In this document: one piece after another, positions 18,664-28,878 of the stretch | How the letters are laid out: the number at the start of each line of letters is the position of its first letter | Position numbering within the stretch: the first letter of the stretch is position 1 | Source: Nostocales cyanobacterium LEGE 12452 | Lineage (GTDB): Bacteria > Cyanobacteriota > Cyanobacteriia > Cyanobacteriales > Nostocaceae | Length of the DNA stretch: 46,664 bases | NCBI GenBank assembly: GCA_015206945.1 | Contig: JADEXV010000028.1 | Span: 1-46,664, forward strand | Reading direction: 5' to 3' | The notes under the pieces: model-generated | What the model saw: only the letters and a program-made list of their open reading frames with translations | What the model was told of the DNA's origin: nothing | Database searches by the model: none | Made by a program: the position numbers and the translations under genes

Positions 18664-21600
18664 TTATGCCGGAATTTCAATTAAAAACTCTGTACCTTCA
18701 CCTATAACTGAGTTAAAACTAAGTTTTCCGCCGTGGGTTTCTTCAATGATTTGACGAGCGATCGCGAGTCCCAATCCTGTACCTTTACCAACAGCTTTTG
18801 TCGTAAATAAATGGTCAAATATTTTTTGTCTAACTTCTTCGCTTATCCCCTTGCCATTATCAGTAATTAAAACTTTAATTAGATTATTTTCGACTGAGGT
18901 TGTAATTGTAATGCAGTTAGGATTGGCTTTAATTTCTTCAAAGCTGAGTCCATAATTAGATTCATCTAATGCATCAATAGCATTTGCTAGAAGATTCATA
19001 AATACCTGATTTAATTGACCGGGGAAACATTCTACTTGAGGTAAATTACCGTAGTTTGCAACAATTTGAATCGCCGGACGTTGTTCATTGGCCTTGAGAC
19101 GATGTTTGAGAATGAGAATAGTGCTATCAATACCTTGGTGGATATTGAAAGGTACTTTGTAGTCTTGATCGGCACGAGAGAAAGTTCTCAAACTGGTGCT
19201 GATGTTCTTTAGCCTGTCACACGCCATAGACATAGAATCAATCATCTTGGGTAAGTCTTCTAAGCTATAATCCAAGTCGATTTCTTCAGCGTGGTCTTCG
19301 ATTTTATCGCTTTTGTTGGGTAAACTTCCTTGATATAGTCTGAGATGTTCAACAATATCAGCGATAGTAGGTTTCGCTTGTTTGAGACTAGCAGCAATAA
19401 AACCAAGGGGATTATTCATTTCGTGAGCTACACCAGCAACTAAGTTGCCTAGTGCAGACATTTTCTCAGTTTGCACCATTTGTAATTGTGCTTGTTGCAG
19501 GTTTTGTACAGCAGTTTCTAGCTCTTGTGCTTTTTCTTGAAGTTGGACTTCGGCAACTTTGCGTTCGCGTAGCGCAGCTTGTTGTTCTGTAATATCATCT
19601 GCTAGGGAAGCAACTCCGATTAACTTGCCATCTGCATTTACAAGCGGATTGTTATACCAAGCACAAATGATAATTTTACCATCCTTTGTCACATTTTCAT
19701 TGATACTGTAATTGCCGCCCTCCTGCGATATAATTTCGACGCTGACTCGCTCCATTTCTACTTGAATCTTTTGAGGAATGATGAATTTGAATCCACAACC
19801 CAAAGCCTCTTGTTTGCTGTAGCCAAAGATTTTTTCTGCGGCTGGGTTCCAGTCAGTAACTTGATAATTGGTATCCCACTCTATAACTGCCAGTGGAGTT
19901 TGCTGAACCAATAGCTGGAGTCGTTGCTGGGATGCTTGAAAGACAGACTGGGCGGCGCTTAACTCCTCAAGCGATCGCTCTAGCTGTTGGGAATACTCTA
20001 ACGATCGCTCATACAGTCGAGCATTTTCCAGAGAAATTGCTGCTTGAGCGCAAAGTAAGTTTAGCAGTTCGACGCGATCGCTCGTGAACGCCCCGGTCAC
20101 TAAATTATTTTCTAGATATAAAATGCCCAGCAACTTTCCTTGATGTAAAATTGGGCTACATAATATACTCTTCGGTTGCTGACGCATGATATAGGGGTCA
20201 TTGGCTAAGTTCGGATCGGCGATCGCATTAATTAGCACAACCGTCTGCCTGTTGTGCTTGACTTTGTAAATCAGCTTTAGGGGAATATCTTGACTATCCT
20301 CAACGGCAAGGCGTTGCAATACAACTGGCTCCGACCCCTCGGTAATTGACCCTTTGATCAGCAGGCGATCGTCTCGCAACAGCATTAACACACACTTATC
20401 GGCTCCTGCATTTTCGATGACGATTCTAAGTAATGATGAAAGCAGTTTTTCGAGTTCGATTTCGCCGGAGATAGTATGAGAAGCTTTGAGAATGGCTGCT
20501 AAATCCAAAGCTACAGAAGCACTACCACTGGAAGTAGGGGAACTGATGGATGTGACGCTACCCAAAGCAAATATAGTTTCGTAAGTTGAGAGAGTCGAAC
20601 GGGTTTGCTGTAATATGGAAGCAAGTAATTGGGGATAGCGTTTTTCTAAGTCGGCAACTTTGGCTTTTGCACCCCAACGGGCGTAGCAGTAGTATGCTTC
20701 TTGCATATATATTTGAGCGATTTTTTCTTTATCCCAATTGAGATAAAATTTAGCGGCTAGTTCATTTGCTAAAGCTTCTTCTTGAATATATTCGTTTTCT
20801 TTGGCTCCCAAAATTGCCCGATCGTATAGCTCAATGGCTGTGCATTTCTGTCCTAAAACTCGACATTTTTCGGCTTCTACGAGATCGACCTTATGCTGAT
20901 GATTCATCGGTGCATGGTGCGCCCAGTGCTGTAACTTAGTTTGGTTTTCTGCCACCCGTTCTAATACAGTTGATACTTCCGAGGATGGTTGACTCAATAG
21001 TGCTAGAGCTACCAAAGAATCATAGAAATAAAACGCAGGTTCGGCAACTGTTCCCGCACCCGACATGAAATAGTTTCTGCACTCAAAGGCATAGTTATTG
21101 GCTGGCTCAACTTTCCCAAACAAAAAGCAAAGCATCAACTTATACGAATAGAAAATATATAATCCATATATATCATTTGCAGACTGCAAGAGGGGGATAA
21201 ATTCTGTCTCTTGGAAAGCCGATCCAGACAAAATGGTGGGATGCTTTGCCAAACCTAGTAAATTTGAAATTACTTGCCAATCAATCAGACAGTAATTAGC
21301 TGCTCCCAATTGCTTCAGTTGCACTAATGCATGGTAGTAAGTGCGTGTATCTTCCTCCAAGTTAGCAAGGGGTTGACCGCACCAAAAAGAAATTAAACAG
21401 AAATTGTGAACCGCATAACCAGCGTATTCCAGGTTTCCAACTTCTAGCCCAAGGGTATAACTCTCACTCAAGAGGGGTAACATTTCTTTGAGGTGAGATT
21501 TGCGGTGGAGGATAAAATTTCCCAGCAGGAAAAATACTTCCAGTTTACTTGCTTTATCATCGAATTTTGCTGCCACATTCAATGCCAACTGTCCAAACTG

Positions 21601-24525
21601 TGCAGCTAAATCTATATTCTGCATATTACAGAGAACTAAGCTGTAACAAGTATAGTTAGTAGCAGAAACAGATATATTGCCGTGCCGCAGGAATAATTTG
21701 ACTAACAAGGTAGCTAGTAATGGATACAAAAGAGATCCACAAGTGTAAGCTGCTGCCATGATGCTGCTGGCAATCTGAGTAATGGCGATTTTATTTGCAT
21801 CTGTCATCACAGGGAGGTAGACAAAATCTGCAATTTGGCGATCGCCAATCAATTCATTAATTTCTTGGATTGACTGTTGAATATCAGCTGGTGTGGGTGA
21901 TTCGGCGATCGTTACGCCCAACTGTTGCAGCAGCTTGATGCCGATCGCCAGTACTTCACTGAGTTGACGCTGGGAAGTCTTGGCTTGAATCCTAATGCGG
22001 TAAACATTGACCTGTTCTAGTAAAGAATGTGCTTGTTCGGTGACAAGATCGATAAACTTTTCCATCGTCTCAAAGTCACCGCATAACATTGCCACTTCCG
22101 CCGCTAATTCATGAAAAGCGAGGGTCATTTCGTATTGCTGTTGCCAAGCGTCTTCTCCCAACAAAGACAATCCAACTACGGCATATTCACGCGCTGCTTG
22201 ATAGGCGGTGGCAGTTCTGGCTTTGCGACAGGTGATGAGGTTAAGTTGCGCTAGTTCATTTCGCTGTGTTTGTTCGCCAATTAAAGCCGTGCCGTAATTT
22301 AATTGATTGACGATTTCAAAAATCCGGTCAACTCTAGCTTCTGGGGAAATCTGTTGGAGTAATAGTTGTCCGATTTGGTAATGAATCGTCTGTTTTTGGT
22401 CGTCGGGAATCAAGGAATAGGCGGCTTGTTGGACGCGATCGTGCAGAAAACGATATGTTACATTTTCTTCGATATTGTCAGTATTTTTATCTGCTCGCTC
22501 GTGGCTCAAATAAAATTTATAAACCTCACTTTGAGGAAGAATCAAGCCTTCCTGTAAAGCTTTCCACAAAACATCCGCTACATCTACTGCCGATTGCTCT
22601 GAAACAATAGCAAGTGTATTTAAATCAAATCGGTTGCCAATGCAAGCGGCTAATTTGAGTATTTGTTGCGTTTTGCTAGATAATTTCTGCAACTGCTGTT
22701 CCATAAATTCTACGACATCATCGGTGAGCGATCGCGCAGTGATTTGGGCGATATCGCATTCCCAATATCCTCGCTCGTAGTTAAACACAATCTGTCTATC
22801 TTCGTGTAACGCTTTGAGAAATTGGGTGGCAAAGAAGGGATTGCCTTTAGTTTTTTGATAGATTAACTCAGTCAGTGGTAGCGCTAAAACTGTTGAACAA
22901 CTGAGGGTATCGACAATCAAATCATTAATATGGGTTTGACTCAAAGGATTTAGGGTCAGGGTATTGACGGTTGCCTCAGCTTTCTTCATCTCTTCGAGTC
23001 TCAGCATTAGGGGATGTGCTGGAAAAACTTCGTTATCTCGATAGGCTCCGATGATGAACAGATAGCCCACCTCGCTTGGACTCATCAACACTTGGATCAA
23101 TTTGAGCGAGGCTGAATCTGCCCACTGCAAGTCATCTAGAAACATCACTAACGGATGTTCTGGTGTGGTGAAGACGGCAATGAATTTCAAAAATAACAAG
23201 TTGAAGCGGTTCTGGGCGGCACTACCATTGAGTTCTGGGGCTGCTGGTTGTTTGCCGAGAATTTGCTCTAGTTCGGGAATTACTTCGATGAGGACTTGGC
23301 TGTTGTCTCCCAAGGCTGAGAGAATTTTGTCTTTCCACTGCGCCAGTTGCTCATCAGTTTCGCTCAACAATTGTCCGATTAAATCTCGGAAAGCCTGTAC
23401 AAAGGCACTAAAGGGAATATTGCGTTGAAATTGGTCGTATTTGCCTTTGATAAAGTAGCCGCGTTGTCTCACAATCGGCTTATGCACTTCGTTGACAATG
23501 GCAGTTTTACCAATCCCGGAAAACCCAGCAACCAACATCATTTCTGTTGCACCAAGGCTGATTCTATCAAAGGCTTGGAGTAGATTTTCTACTTCGGCTT
23601 CTCTGCCATAAAGTTTATCGGGAATGATGAAGCGATCGCACACATCTCTCTGTGCAATTTCAAAACTTAGAATTTCACCAGTTTCTTGCAGTTGTTCTAA
23701 ACAATTCTCTAAATCAAACTTCAGTCCCAATGCACTTTGATAGCGGTCTTCGGCGTTTTTCGCCATTAATTTCATCACAATCTCGCAAAGAACTTGGGGA
23801 ATTTCTTTTTCGGTTCTGCTGCTCAATTTCTCTGGAAGTTTGGCAATATGAGAATGTACCAATTCCATCGGTTCGTTTGAATGAAATGGTAATTCATCTG
23901 TAAGTAATTCGTAGAAAGTTACGCCGAGTGAATAGAAGTCTGTGCGATAGTCAATGCCCCGATTCATTCTGCCTGTTTGTTCGGGTGAAATGTAAGCTAG
24001 TGTCCCTTCTAACACATTGGGATTGACGAAACTTTGGGTTTCTCTTGGTAATAAAGAGGCAATACTAAAGTCGATTAATTTAACTTGTTTAGTTTCGGGA
24101 TTAATTAATATATTGCTGGGTTTAATATCTTTATGAATAATCCGCTCGTGGTAGAGTAAATTTAAGATATCGCAGAGGACGATCGCAATTTTTAAAAATT
24201 CTTGTAAAGACGTAATATTATTTTTAAGTAAATAATTCTTCAGCGAAGTTCCCCCAAAATCTTCCATTACCAGTGCATAGCCATTCTGATAGGCTTGGAG
24301 GCTGTAGCTTTGGACGATTAGCGATGAGTTGAGATTTTTAGCAATGGTGTACTGATTGCGAAACGACAAGAGTTCGCTAAAACTGGGATAGGGATTTTTC
24401 AGCAGTTTAATTACCACTGGTAATAAGTCAGTCTCTCGAACTGCTCGATAAACCAGCGTTCTCGAACCATTGTAGAGTTCTTCGCTAACCTTGTATCCAG
24501 GAATATTTACAAAAGTGCTAACCAT
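18664..24525 (-). CDS. Giant Ser/Thr kinase-ATPase-GAF-PAS-histidine kinase (copy 2)
   Basis: A paralogue of the next gene downstream, 1953 residues, in the same orientation with a 75-bp spacer. Order: protein kinase (HKD Asp133, DFS in place of DFG), AAA_16 ATPase (Walker A Lys340, Walker B LVMFLDDLQW), TPR-like helical region, Ser/Thr-rich linker, GAF, coiled coil, PAS, coiled coil, HisKA with His1701, HATPase_c. The first 70 residues are nearly identical to copy 1 and the kinase and histidine-kinase ends are close. The helical region has diverged and the PAS domain is of a clearly different sequence. Likely a cytoplasmic sensor able to phosphorylate both Ser/Thr and His/Asp targets. No receiver is fused. 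Confidence 0.9.
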   Translation of the reverse strand: MVSTFVNIPGYKVSEELYNGSRTLVYRAVRETDLLPVVIKLLKNPYPSFSELLSFRNQYTIAKNLNSSLIVQSYSLQAYQNGYALVMEDFGGTSLKNYLLKNNITSLQEFLKIAIVLCDILNLLYHERIIHKDIKPSNILINPETKQVKLIDFSIASLLPRETQSFVNPNVLEGTLAYISPEQTGRMNRGIDYRTDFYSLGVTFYELLTDELPFHSNEPMELVHSHIAKLPEKLSSRTEKEIPQVLCEIVMKLMAKNAEDRYQSALGLKFDLENCLEQLQETGEILSFEIAQRDVCDRFIIPDKLYGREAEVENLLQAFDRISLGATEMMLVAGFSGIGKTAIVNEVHKPIVRQRGYFIKGKYDQFQRNIPFSAFVQAFRDLIGQLLSETDEQLAQWKDKILSALGDNSQVLIEVIPELEQILGKQPAAPELNGSAAQNRFNLLFLKFIAVFTTPEHPLVMFLDDLQWADSASLKLIQVLMSPSEVGYLFIIGAYRDNEVFPAHPLMLRLEEMKKAEATVNTLTLNPLSQTHINDLIVDTLSCSTVLALPLTELIYQKTKGNPFFATQFLKALHEDRQIVFNYERGYWECDIAQITARSLTDDVVEFMEQQLQKLSSKTQQILKLAACIGNRFDLNTLAIVSEQSAVDVADVLWKALQEGLILPQSEVYKFYLSHERADKNTDNIEENVTYRFLHDRVQQAAYSLIPDDQKQTIHYQIGQLLLQQISPEARVDRIFEIVNQLNYGTALIGEQTQRNELAQLNLITCRKARTATAYQAAREYAVVGLSLLGEDAWQQQYEMTLAFHELAAEVAMLCGDFETMEKFIDLVTEQAHSLLEQVNVYRIRIQAKTSQRQLSEVLAIGIKLLQQLGVTIAESPTPADIQQSIQEINELIGDRQIADFVYLPVMTDANKIAITQIASSIMAAAYTCGSLLYPLLATLLVKLFLRHGNISVSATNYTCYSLVLCNMQNIDLAAQFGQLALNVAAKFDDKASKLEVFFLLGNFILHRKSHLKEMLPLLSESYTLGLEVGNLEYAGYAVHNFCLISFWCGQPLANLEEDTRTYYHALVQLKQLGAANYCLIDWQVISNLLGLAKHPTILSGSAFQETEFIPLLQSANDIYGLYIFYSYKLMLCFLFGKVEPANNYAFECRNYFMSGAGTVAEPAFYFYDSLVALALLSQPSSEVSTVLERVAENQTKLQHWAHHAPMNHQHKVDLVEAEKCRVLGQKCTAIELYDRAILGAKENEYIQEEALANELAAKFYLNWDKEKIAQIYMQEAYYCYARWGAKAKVADLEKRYPQLLASILQQTRSTLSTYETIFALGSVTSISSPTSSGSASVALDLAAILKASHTISGEIELEKLLSSLLRIVIENAGADKCVLMLLRDDRLLIKGSITEGSEPVVLQRLAVEDSQDIPLKLIYKVKHNRQTVVLINAIADPNLANDPYIMRQQPKSILCSPILHQGKLLGILYLENNLVTGAFTSDRVELLNLLCAQAAISLENARLYERSLEYSQQLERSLEELSAAQSVFQASQQRLQLLVQQTPLAVIEWDTNYQVTDWNPAAEKIFGYSKQEALGCGFKFIIPQKIQVEMERVSVEIISQEGGNYSINENVTKDGKIIICAWYNNPLVNADGKLIGVASLADDITEQQAALRERKVAEVQLQEKAQELETAVQNLQQAQLQMVQTEKMSALGNLVAGVAHEMNNPLGFIAASLKQAKPTIADIVEHLRLYQGSLPNKSDKIEDHAEEIDLDYSLEDLPKMIDSMSMACDRLKNISTSLRTFSRADQDYKVPFNIHQGIDSTILILKHRLKANEQRPAIQIVANYGNLPQVECFPGQLNQVFMNLLANAIDALDESNYGLSFEEIKANPNCITITTSVENNLIKVLITDNGKGISEEVRQKIFDHLFTTKAVGKGTGLGLAIARQIIEETHGGKLSFNSVIGEGTEFLIEIPA

Positions 24526-24529
24526 GCTG

Positions 24530-24555
24530 CTAAATCTTTAAGACTCCAGATTTAG
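24530..24555 (-). promoter_or_regulatory. Hairpin just upstream of giant kinase copy 2
   Basis: The same 8-bp arms (CTAAATCT/AGATTTAG) as before copy 1, here with a 10-base loop containing GGAG on the coding strand, 4 bases before the start codon. The loop differs in sequence and length from that of copy 1 while the arms are identical. Confidence 0.55.
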
Positions 24556-24597
24556 TATTCCCAGATGTCTGAAGCTGTTTACAAAACGAGCCAAAAA

Positions 24598-26406
24598 TTA
24601 TACTGGAATTTCAATGGTAAATTCTGTCCCCTTACCCACAACTGAGTTAAAATGTAATTTTCCGTTGTGGGTTTCTTCGACGATTTTTCGAGCGATTGCG
24701 AGTCCCAATCCTGTACCTTTCCCAACAGCTTTTGTAGTAAATAAATGGTCAAATATTTTTGATTTTATTTGTTCATTCATTCCCTTACCATTATCTTTAA
24801 TCTTAATAATTAACTTTTGTTTATTTTCACTAAGTTGAGTAATAATTGTGATGCAATTGGGATTGGTTTTTATTGCTTCAAAACTACGCCCAATATTTGA
24901 CTCTTCCAAAGCATCAATAGCATTTGCCAGAATGTTCATAAACACTTGATTCAACTGTCCAGCAAAGCATTCTACTAATGGGATCTGACCATATTCTTTG
25001 ATAACTTGAATTTCTGGGTGAGTTTCTGAAGCTTTGAGGCGATGTTTGAGAATCAGGAGAGTGCTGTCGATGCCATCATGAATGTTACAAGCAATGGGGC
25101 GATCGCTATCAGCACGAGAGAAGGTTCGTAAAGAAGTACTAATATCCCGAATTCGCTTCACCCCTTCTTCCATAGAACCCACTAACTTCGGTAAGTCTTC
25201 GCGGATATAATCGAAGTCAATTGCTTCGATTTCGTCTTTAATTATTCCACTGGGATGAGAATATTCCTGTTGATACAAGTCAATTAAGCCAAATATATCC
25301 TTGATATAATCTAAAGCGGGTTGAATATTGCCGCCCAGGAAGCCAACAGGGTTATTAATTTCATGTGCCACTCCCGCTACAAGGTTTCCCAGCGCCGACA
25401 TTTTTTCACTTTGCACCAATTGTACTTGTGTGCCTTGAAGTTCTGCTAGTGCTTCTTCTAAATTTTGTTTTTGTTGTTTGAGTTCTTCTTGTGCCAGTTG
25501 ACGTTCGGTAATGTCTTCTGTCACTAATAAAATGCCAAACACATTTCCCTTGGCATCGCGTAAAGGCATCTTGCTCGTATTTAACCAAATTCGCTGACCA
25601 TCCGACCGTTGCCATTGTTCAGTTATGTGGAGTTCTGGTTGTCCAGACTCCATGACGCGGCGATCGCACACACGATACCAATCGGATTCTTCTTTACTTA
25701 TCAGTAAGTCATAGTCAGTTTTACCCACAATTTCATCAGGTGAACTTAAGTTTAGTACATTAGCCAAACTTTGATTACAGCCCAAATAAACTGAATTGCT
25801 ATCTTTCCAGGCTACCCAGTGGGGAATAGTATCAAATACTAAGCGCATCAATTGTTGAGTTTGTTTGAGGGTTTCAATCGATGCAAATAATTCCTGATTT
25901 CGTTCAGTAACTCGTTGCTCTAGTTGCTGGGTGAGTTGTTGCAGTTCTGTATTTCTGGCTTCAAGAGACTGGCTCAATTGGCTAAGTTTTAGATGAGTTC
26001 GCACCCGTGCTAAAACTTCACCTTGTTGAAACGGTTTGGTGATATAGTCAATAGCTCCAAGTTCAAGGCCTGTAACTTTATTCACCGATTCAGACAGGGC
26101 GGTGATAAAAATAATTGGAATATTTTGGGTTTTTGGATTGGCTTTGATGTGCTGACAGGTTTCAAAGCCATTCATCCCTGGCATCATCACATCTAGTAAA
26201 ATCAAAGATACTGGAGTATGTTCTAATTGCTGTAGCGCACTTTCACCACTGGTGGCGATCGCAACTTCAAAACCAGCTTGGGCTAAGGTGTCTGAAAGCA
26301 CCTTCAAGTTATTTGGCACATCATCGACAATCAGGATAATGCCATTATCAAAGACGTTGGTAACAGGATTGTTAAATGTAAGGGAATTACTAGAGAATGC
26401 TGCCAT
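24598..26406 (-). CDS. Response regulator-PAS-histidine kinase hybrid
   Basis: A protein of 602 residues. The N-terminal receiver domain (about 20-140) has phospho-acceptor Asp72 in ILLDVMMPG and the switch region FITALSE, and ends with KPFQQGEVLARV. A coiled coil (about 140-180), a PAS/PAC domain (about 185-310, ending VTEDITERQ), a second coiled coil, HisKA (His348 in GVAHEINNP) and HATPase_c follow. No membrane segment. The N-terminal receiver suggests that it is itself a phosphotransfer target, for instance of the upstream membrane kinase or of the giant kinases. The C-terminal kinase half resembles those of the giant proteins. Spacers to its neighbours are 72 and 64 bp. Confidence 0.9.
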   Translation of the reverse strand: MAAFSSNSLTFNNPVTNVFDNGIILIVDDVPNNLKVLSDTLAQAGFEVAIATSGESALQQLEHTPVSLILLDVMMPGMNGFETCQHIKANPKTQNIPIIFITALSESVNKVTGLELGAIDYITKPFQQGEVLARVRTHLKLSQLSQSLEARNTELQQLTQQLEQRVTERNQELFASIETLKQTQQLMRLVFDTIPHWVAWKDSNSVYLGCNQSLANVLNLSSPDEIVGKTDYDLLISKEESDWYRVCDRRVMESGQPELHITEQWQRSDGQRIWLNTSKMPLRDAKGNVFGILLVTEDITERQLAQEELKQQKQNLEEALAELQGTQVQLVQSEKMSALGNLVAGVAHEINNPVGFLGGNIQPALDYIKDIFGLIDLYQQEYSHPSGIIKDEIEAIDFDYIREDLPKLVGSMEEGVKRIRDISTSLRTFSRADSDRPIACNIHDGIDSTLLILKHRLKASETHPEIQVIKEYGQIPLVECFAGQLNQVFMNILANAIDALEESNIGRSFEAIKTNPNCITIITQLSENKQKLIIKIKDNGKGMNEQIKSKIFDHLFTTKAVGKGTGLGLAIARKIVEETHNGKLHFNSVVGKGTEFTIEIPV

Positions 26407-26470
26407 AGCAAAAATGGGGATTGGGATTACAAGAATTCTTTTCTAGTGTCATAGTGGTCAGTACCTTCGA

Positions 26471-28753
26471 TTAGTGAAGATACTGTTCAATGAATGCTCG
26501 GATTTTTTCAGTCTGGAAATTATCTGCATACTCACGTATCGCTTTAACAAATGGTTGGTATCGCTCATCTGTTTTTTCCAAAGTTTTTAGCTGTTGCTCG
26601 ATCGCCATCAAGCGTCCCTGCAACGCCAATGTGTGCAACTGCGACAAAACCACCTCGGTTGGGGGAACGATCTCGTCTGGAGTGGATGAAGATATTGCCT
26701 CTGAGTTGGCTGTCATTGCCTCCACAGCAGTGGAGTTTTGGTCATAAATCCATTTCAGATTCAGGTATTTTTCCAACAACTTCAGCAGTGCTGAGGCTTC
26801 TACAGGCTTAGATAAAAACGCATCGGCTCCAGCTGCAATACTCTCATTTTGGTTACTTTCAAATACACTAGCTGAAGAAGCGATCGCTGGAACATTCTGC
26901 AACTCAGGAATCTGTCGCAACTGTCGCAGCATTTCATAACCATCCATTTCTGGCATCATCAAGTCTGTAATAATCAGATCGGGATGAATCTTTTTCGCCT
27001 TGTCCAATCCTTCTTTAGCGTTGTTGACGGCAATCACTGCAAAACCCAAAGGTTCCAGTAAACTCACCAAAACTGACCGATTTTCCCAACGGTCGTCGAC
27101 TATCAGCACCTGCCGCTTACTGCCTTCAAATCCCACAATCTTGCCTTGCTTAGTTATTCGCAGACTTACTGCCCATTCTTGAGCTTCGGGAAGTTCGACC
27201 TCAAACCAGAAAGTGCTACCTTGTCCAAGTTTACTGTCCACATTTAGGGTGCTACCCATCAGAGAAACGATTTGCAGACTGATTGCTAGTCCTAGTCCAG
27301 TTCCTTCTCCTTGTTTCTTCACATCGCCCACTTGTTCAAAGGGTTGAAAGATTTTTGTGAGTCCGATTGGCGATATCCCAACCCCTGTATCTTCTACCTC
27401 AAAGCGAATTTGATAGGTTGCAGCTTCCAATTTGTGAGCTTTAACGCGAAATGTAACTCCGCCTTCGTCAGTAAACTTAATCGCATTCCCTAATAAGTTA
27501 ATCAACACTTGGCGTAGGCGTTTTTCATCGACTCTAATGCCAACAGGTAAATTAGAATCAGGTTGATAGGTAAAAGAAATTCCTTTTTGACTAGCACGCA
27601 CGCGCATCATCTCTGCAATGCCTTCCAAAAGTGCCGGGAAATTGGTATCGCTAGGATATAATTCCAACTTTCGGGCTTCGATTTTGGCGAGGTCAAGGAT
27701 ATCGTTAATCAGATTGAGCAAATGATTGCCGCACTGATAGATGATATCTACACCTTTTTTAGCTTGTTCTCTTAAGGGTTCACCATTTTGGAGAATTTGG
27801 GCATAGCCCAGAATGCCATTGAGCGGAGTTCGCAATTCATGGCTCATGTTAGCCAGAAACTCGCTCTTGGCAAGGTTAGCAGTATCGGCTTTCTCTTTTG
27901 CTTCTGCTAGTTGTAGCGTCCGTTCTTCTACCTTTTGTTCTAAGGTGGCAAAGGAGGTTTGCAACTGCTTGGCCATGCTGTTAAAAGATGCGGAAAGTTC
28001 TCCCAGCTCATCGGTGCGATTACTTGCTAGAGTCGCATTCCAATTCCCTGTTTCTAATTGCTTGGCGGCGCTATTGAGTTGTAAAATCGGTAGCACTACC
28101 AGCGATCGCGATAGCCAACCCACTAAAAATACAGTCAATAACAACACAGCCAAAAAATTTACCAAAGCAAATGCCGCTACCGAATATTCCTGGCGCACTA
28201 CAGAACTTGCATCCAATTCAACCACCAAGAATCCATTTACCCGACCCTGGAGATTGGTAATTGGGGCATAACCGTAAAGAATAGTTTCGCCATTTGCAGT
28301 TTTGTGAAATTCTGGCTCGACAAACGGTGCATTTTGGGCAACGGCTGTATACAAATCATCTAACGACTTTGTGTAATCCATGCCAATCAATACAGTTTTG
28401 TCTCGGTCGGCAGGGTCATAGTTTAAGACATAGACAAATTTCTTATTTGGTTGTTCGCGTACCGTATAGATACGTAGAATATCTTTACTAGTTGCTTGAA
28501 TAGCTACAAGTCTATCTTGATTGATTTTGTAAAAGGCTGAGGTGCGATCGCTTGGTTTAACAATCAATCCATGATAATCGCTGTCGATTTGTGGAACTGC
28601 CAGACTGACAATCGCCAAAAGACGATTACGGATTGCCTGCCGTTGACTAGAATACAACTGCCAGTACATCCAAGAAGCTATTGTTCCAGCCATCACTGCG
28701 ATTAGCACTGAATAAGAAGCAATGATTTTTGTGCTGAGGTTCCAATTTCGCAC
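26471..28753 (-). CDS. Transmembrane sensor histidine kinase with C-terminal receiver
   Basis: A protein of 760 residues from GTG 28753, which has AAGGAG 9 bases upstream. Membrane segment 1 is at about 9-31, then a periplasmic Cache-like sensor region of about 160 residues (ending [15 protein letters not shown]), membrane segment 2 at about 195-217, HAMP (about 217-270), coiled coil, HisKA with His305 in [12 protein letters not shown], HATPase_c, and a receiver with Asp597 in [13 protein letters not shown] helical tail of about 100 residues follows. It is the only clearly membrane-spanning kinase of the island and lies 125 bp downstream of a secreted solute-binding protein gene, so the two may work together. 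That link is inference. Confidence 0.92.
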   Translation of the reverse strand: MRNWNLSTKIIASYSVLIAVMAGTIASWMYWQLYSSQRQAIRNRLLAIVSLAVPQIDSDYHGLIVKPSDRTSAFYKINQDRLVAIQATSKDILRIYTVREQPNKKFVYVLNYDPADRDKTVLIGMDYTKSLDDLYTAVAQNAPFVEPEFHKTANGETILYGYAPITNLQGRVNGFLVVELDASSVVRQEYSVAAFALVNFLAVLLLTVFLVGWLSRSLVVLPILQLNSAAKQLETGNWNATLASNRTDELGELSASFNSMAKQLQTSFATLEQKVEERTLQLAEAKEKADTANLAKSEFLANMSHELRTPLNGILGYAQILQNGEPLREQAKKGVDIIYQCGNHLLNLINDILDLAKIEARKLELYPSDTNFPALLEGIAEMMRVRASQKGISFTYQPDSNLPVGIRVDEKRLRQVLINLLGNAIKFTDEGGVTFRVKAHKLEAATYQIRFEVEDTGVGISPIGLTKIFQPFEQVGDVKKQGEGTGLGLAISLQIVSLMGSTLNVDSKLGQGSTFWFEVELPEAQEWAVSLRITKQGKIVGFEGSKRQVLIVDDRWENRSVLVSLLEPLGFAVIAVNNAKEGLDKAKKIHPDLIITDLMMPEMDGYEMLRQLRQIPELQNVPAIASSASVFESNQNESIAAGADAFLSKPVEASALLKLLEKYLNLKWIYDQNSTAVEAMTANSEAISSSTPDEIVPPTEVVLSQLHTLALQGRLMAIEQQLKTLEKTDERYQPFVKAIREYADNFQTEKIRAFIEQYLH

Positions 28754-28878
28754 GCTCTGTGGCTCCTTTTACAGCCCCAAACTACTGAGATGGACAGTGC
28801 ATTGTTAGTCACCTCCAATGTTGTTTTTGCCCAATTATTTCTAAGATGCCCACTTCACCTGTCAAATGAACAGTTGGA

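Noticed and set aside
24598-26406. Idea that the receiver-PAS-kinase is a broken fusion of two genes
   Set aside because: The frame is continuous, the linkers are coiled coils, and receiver-first hybrid kinases are common in cyanobacteria.
27813-28271. 152-codon plus-strand frame
   Set aside because: Lies wholly antisense to the membrane histidine kinase (26471-28753), which has clear domains in the other frame; its Ser-rich composition is a mirror of that gene.
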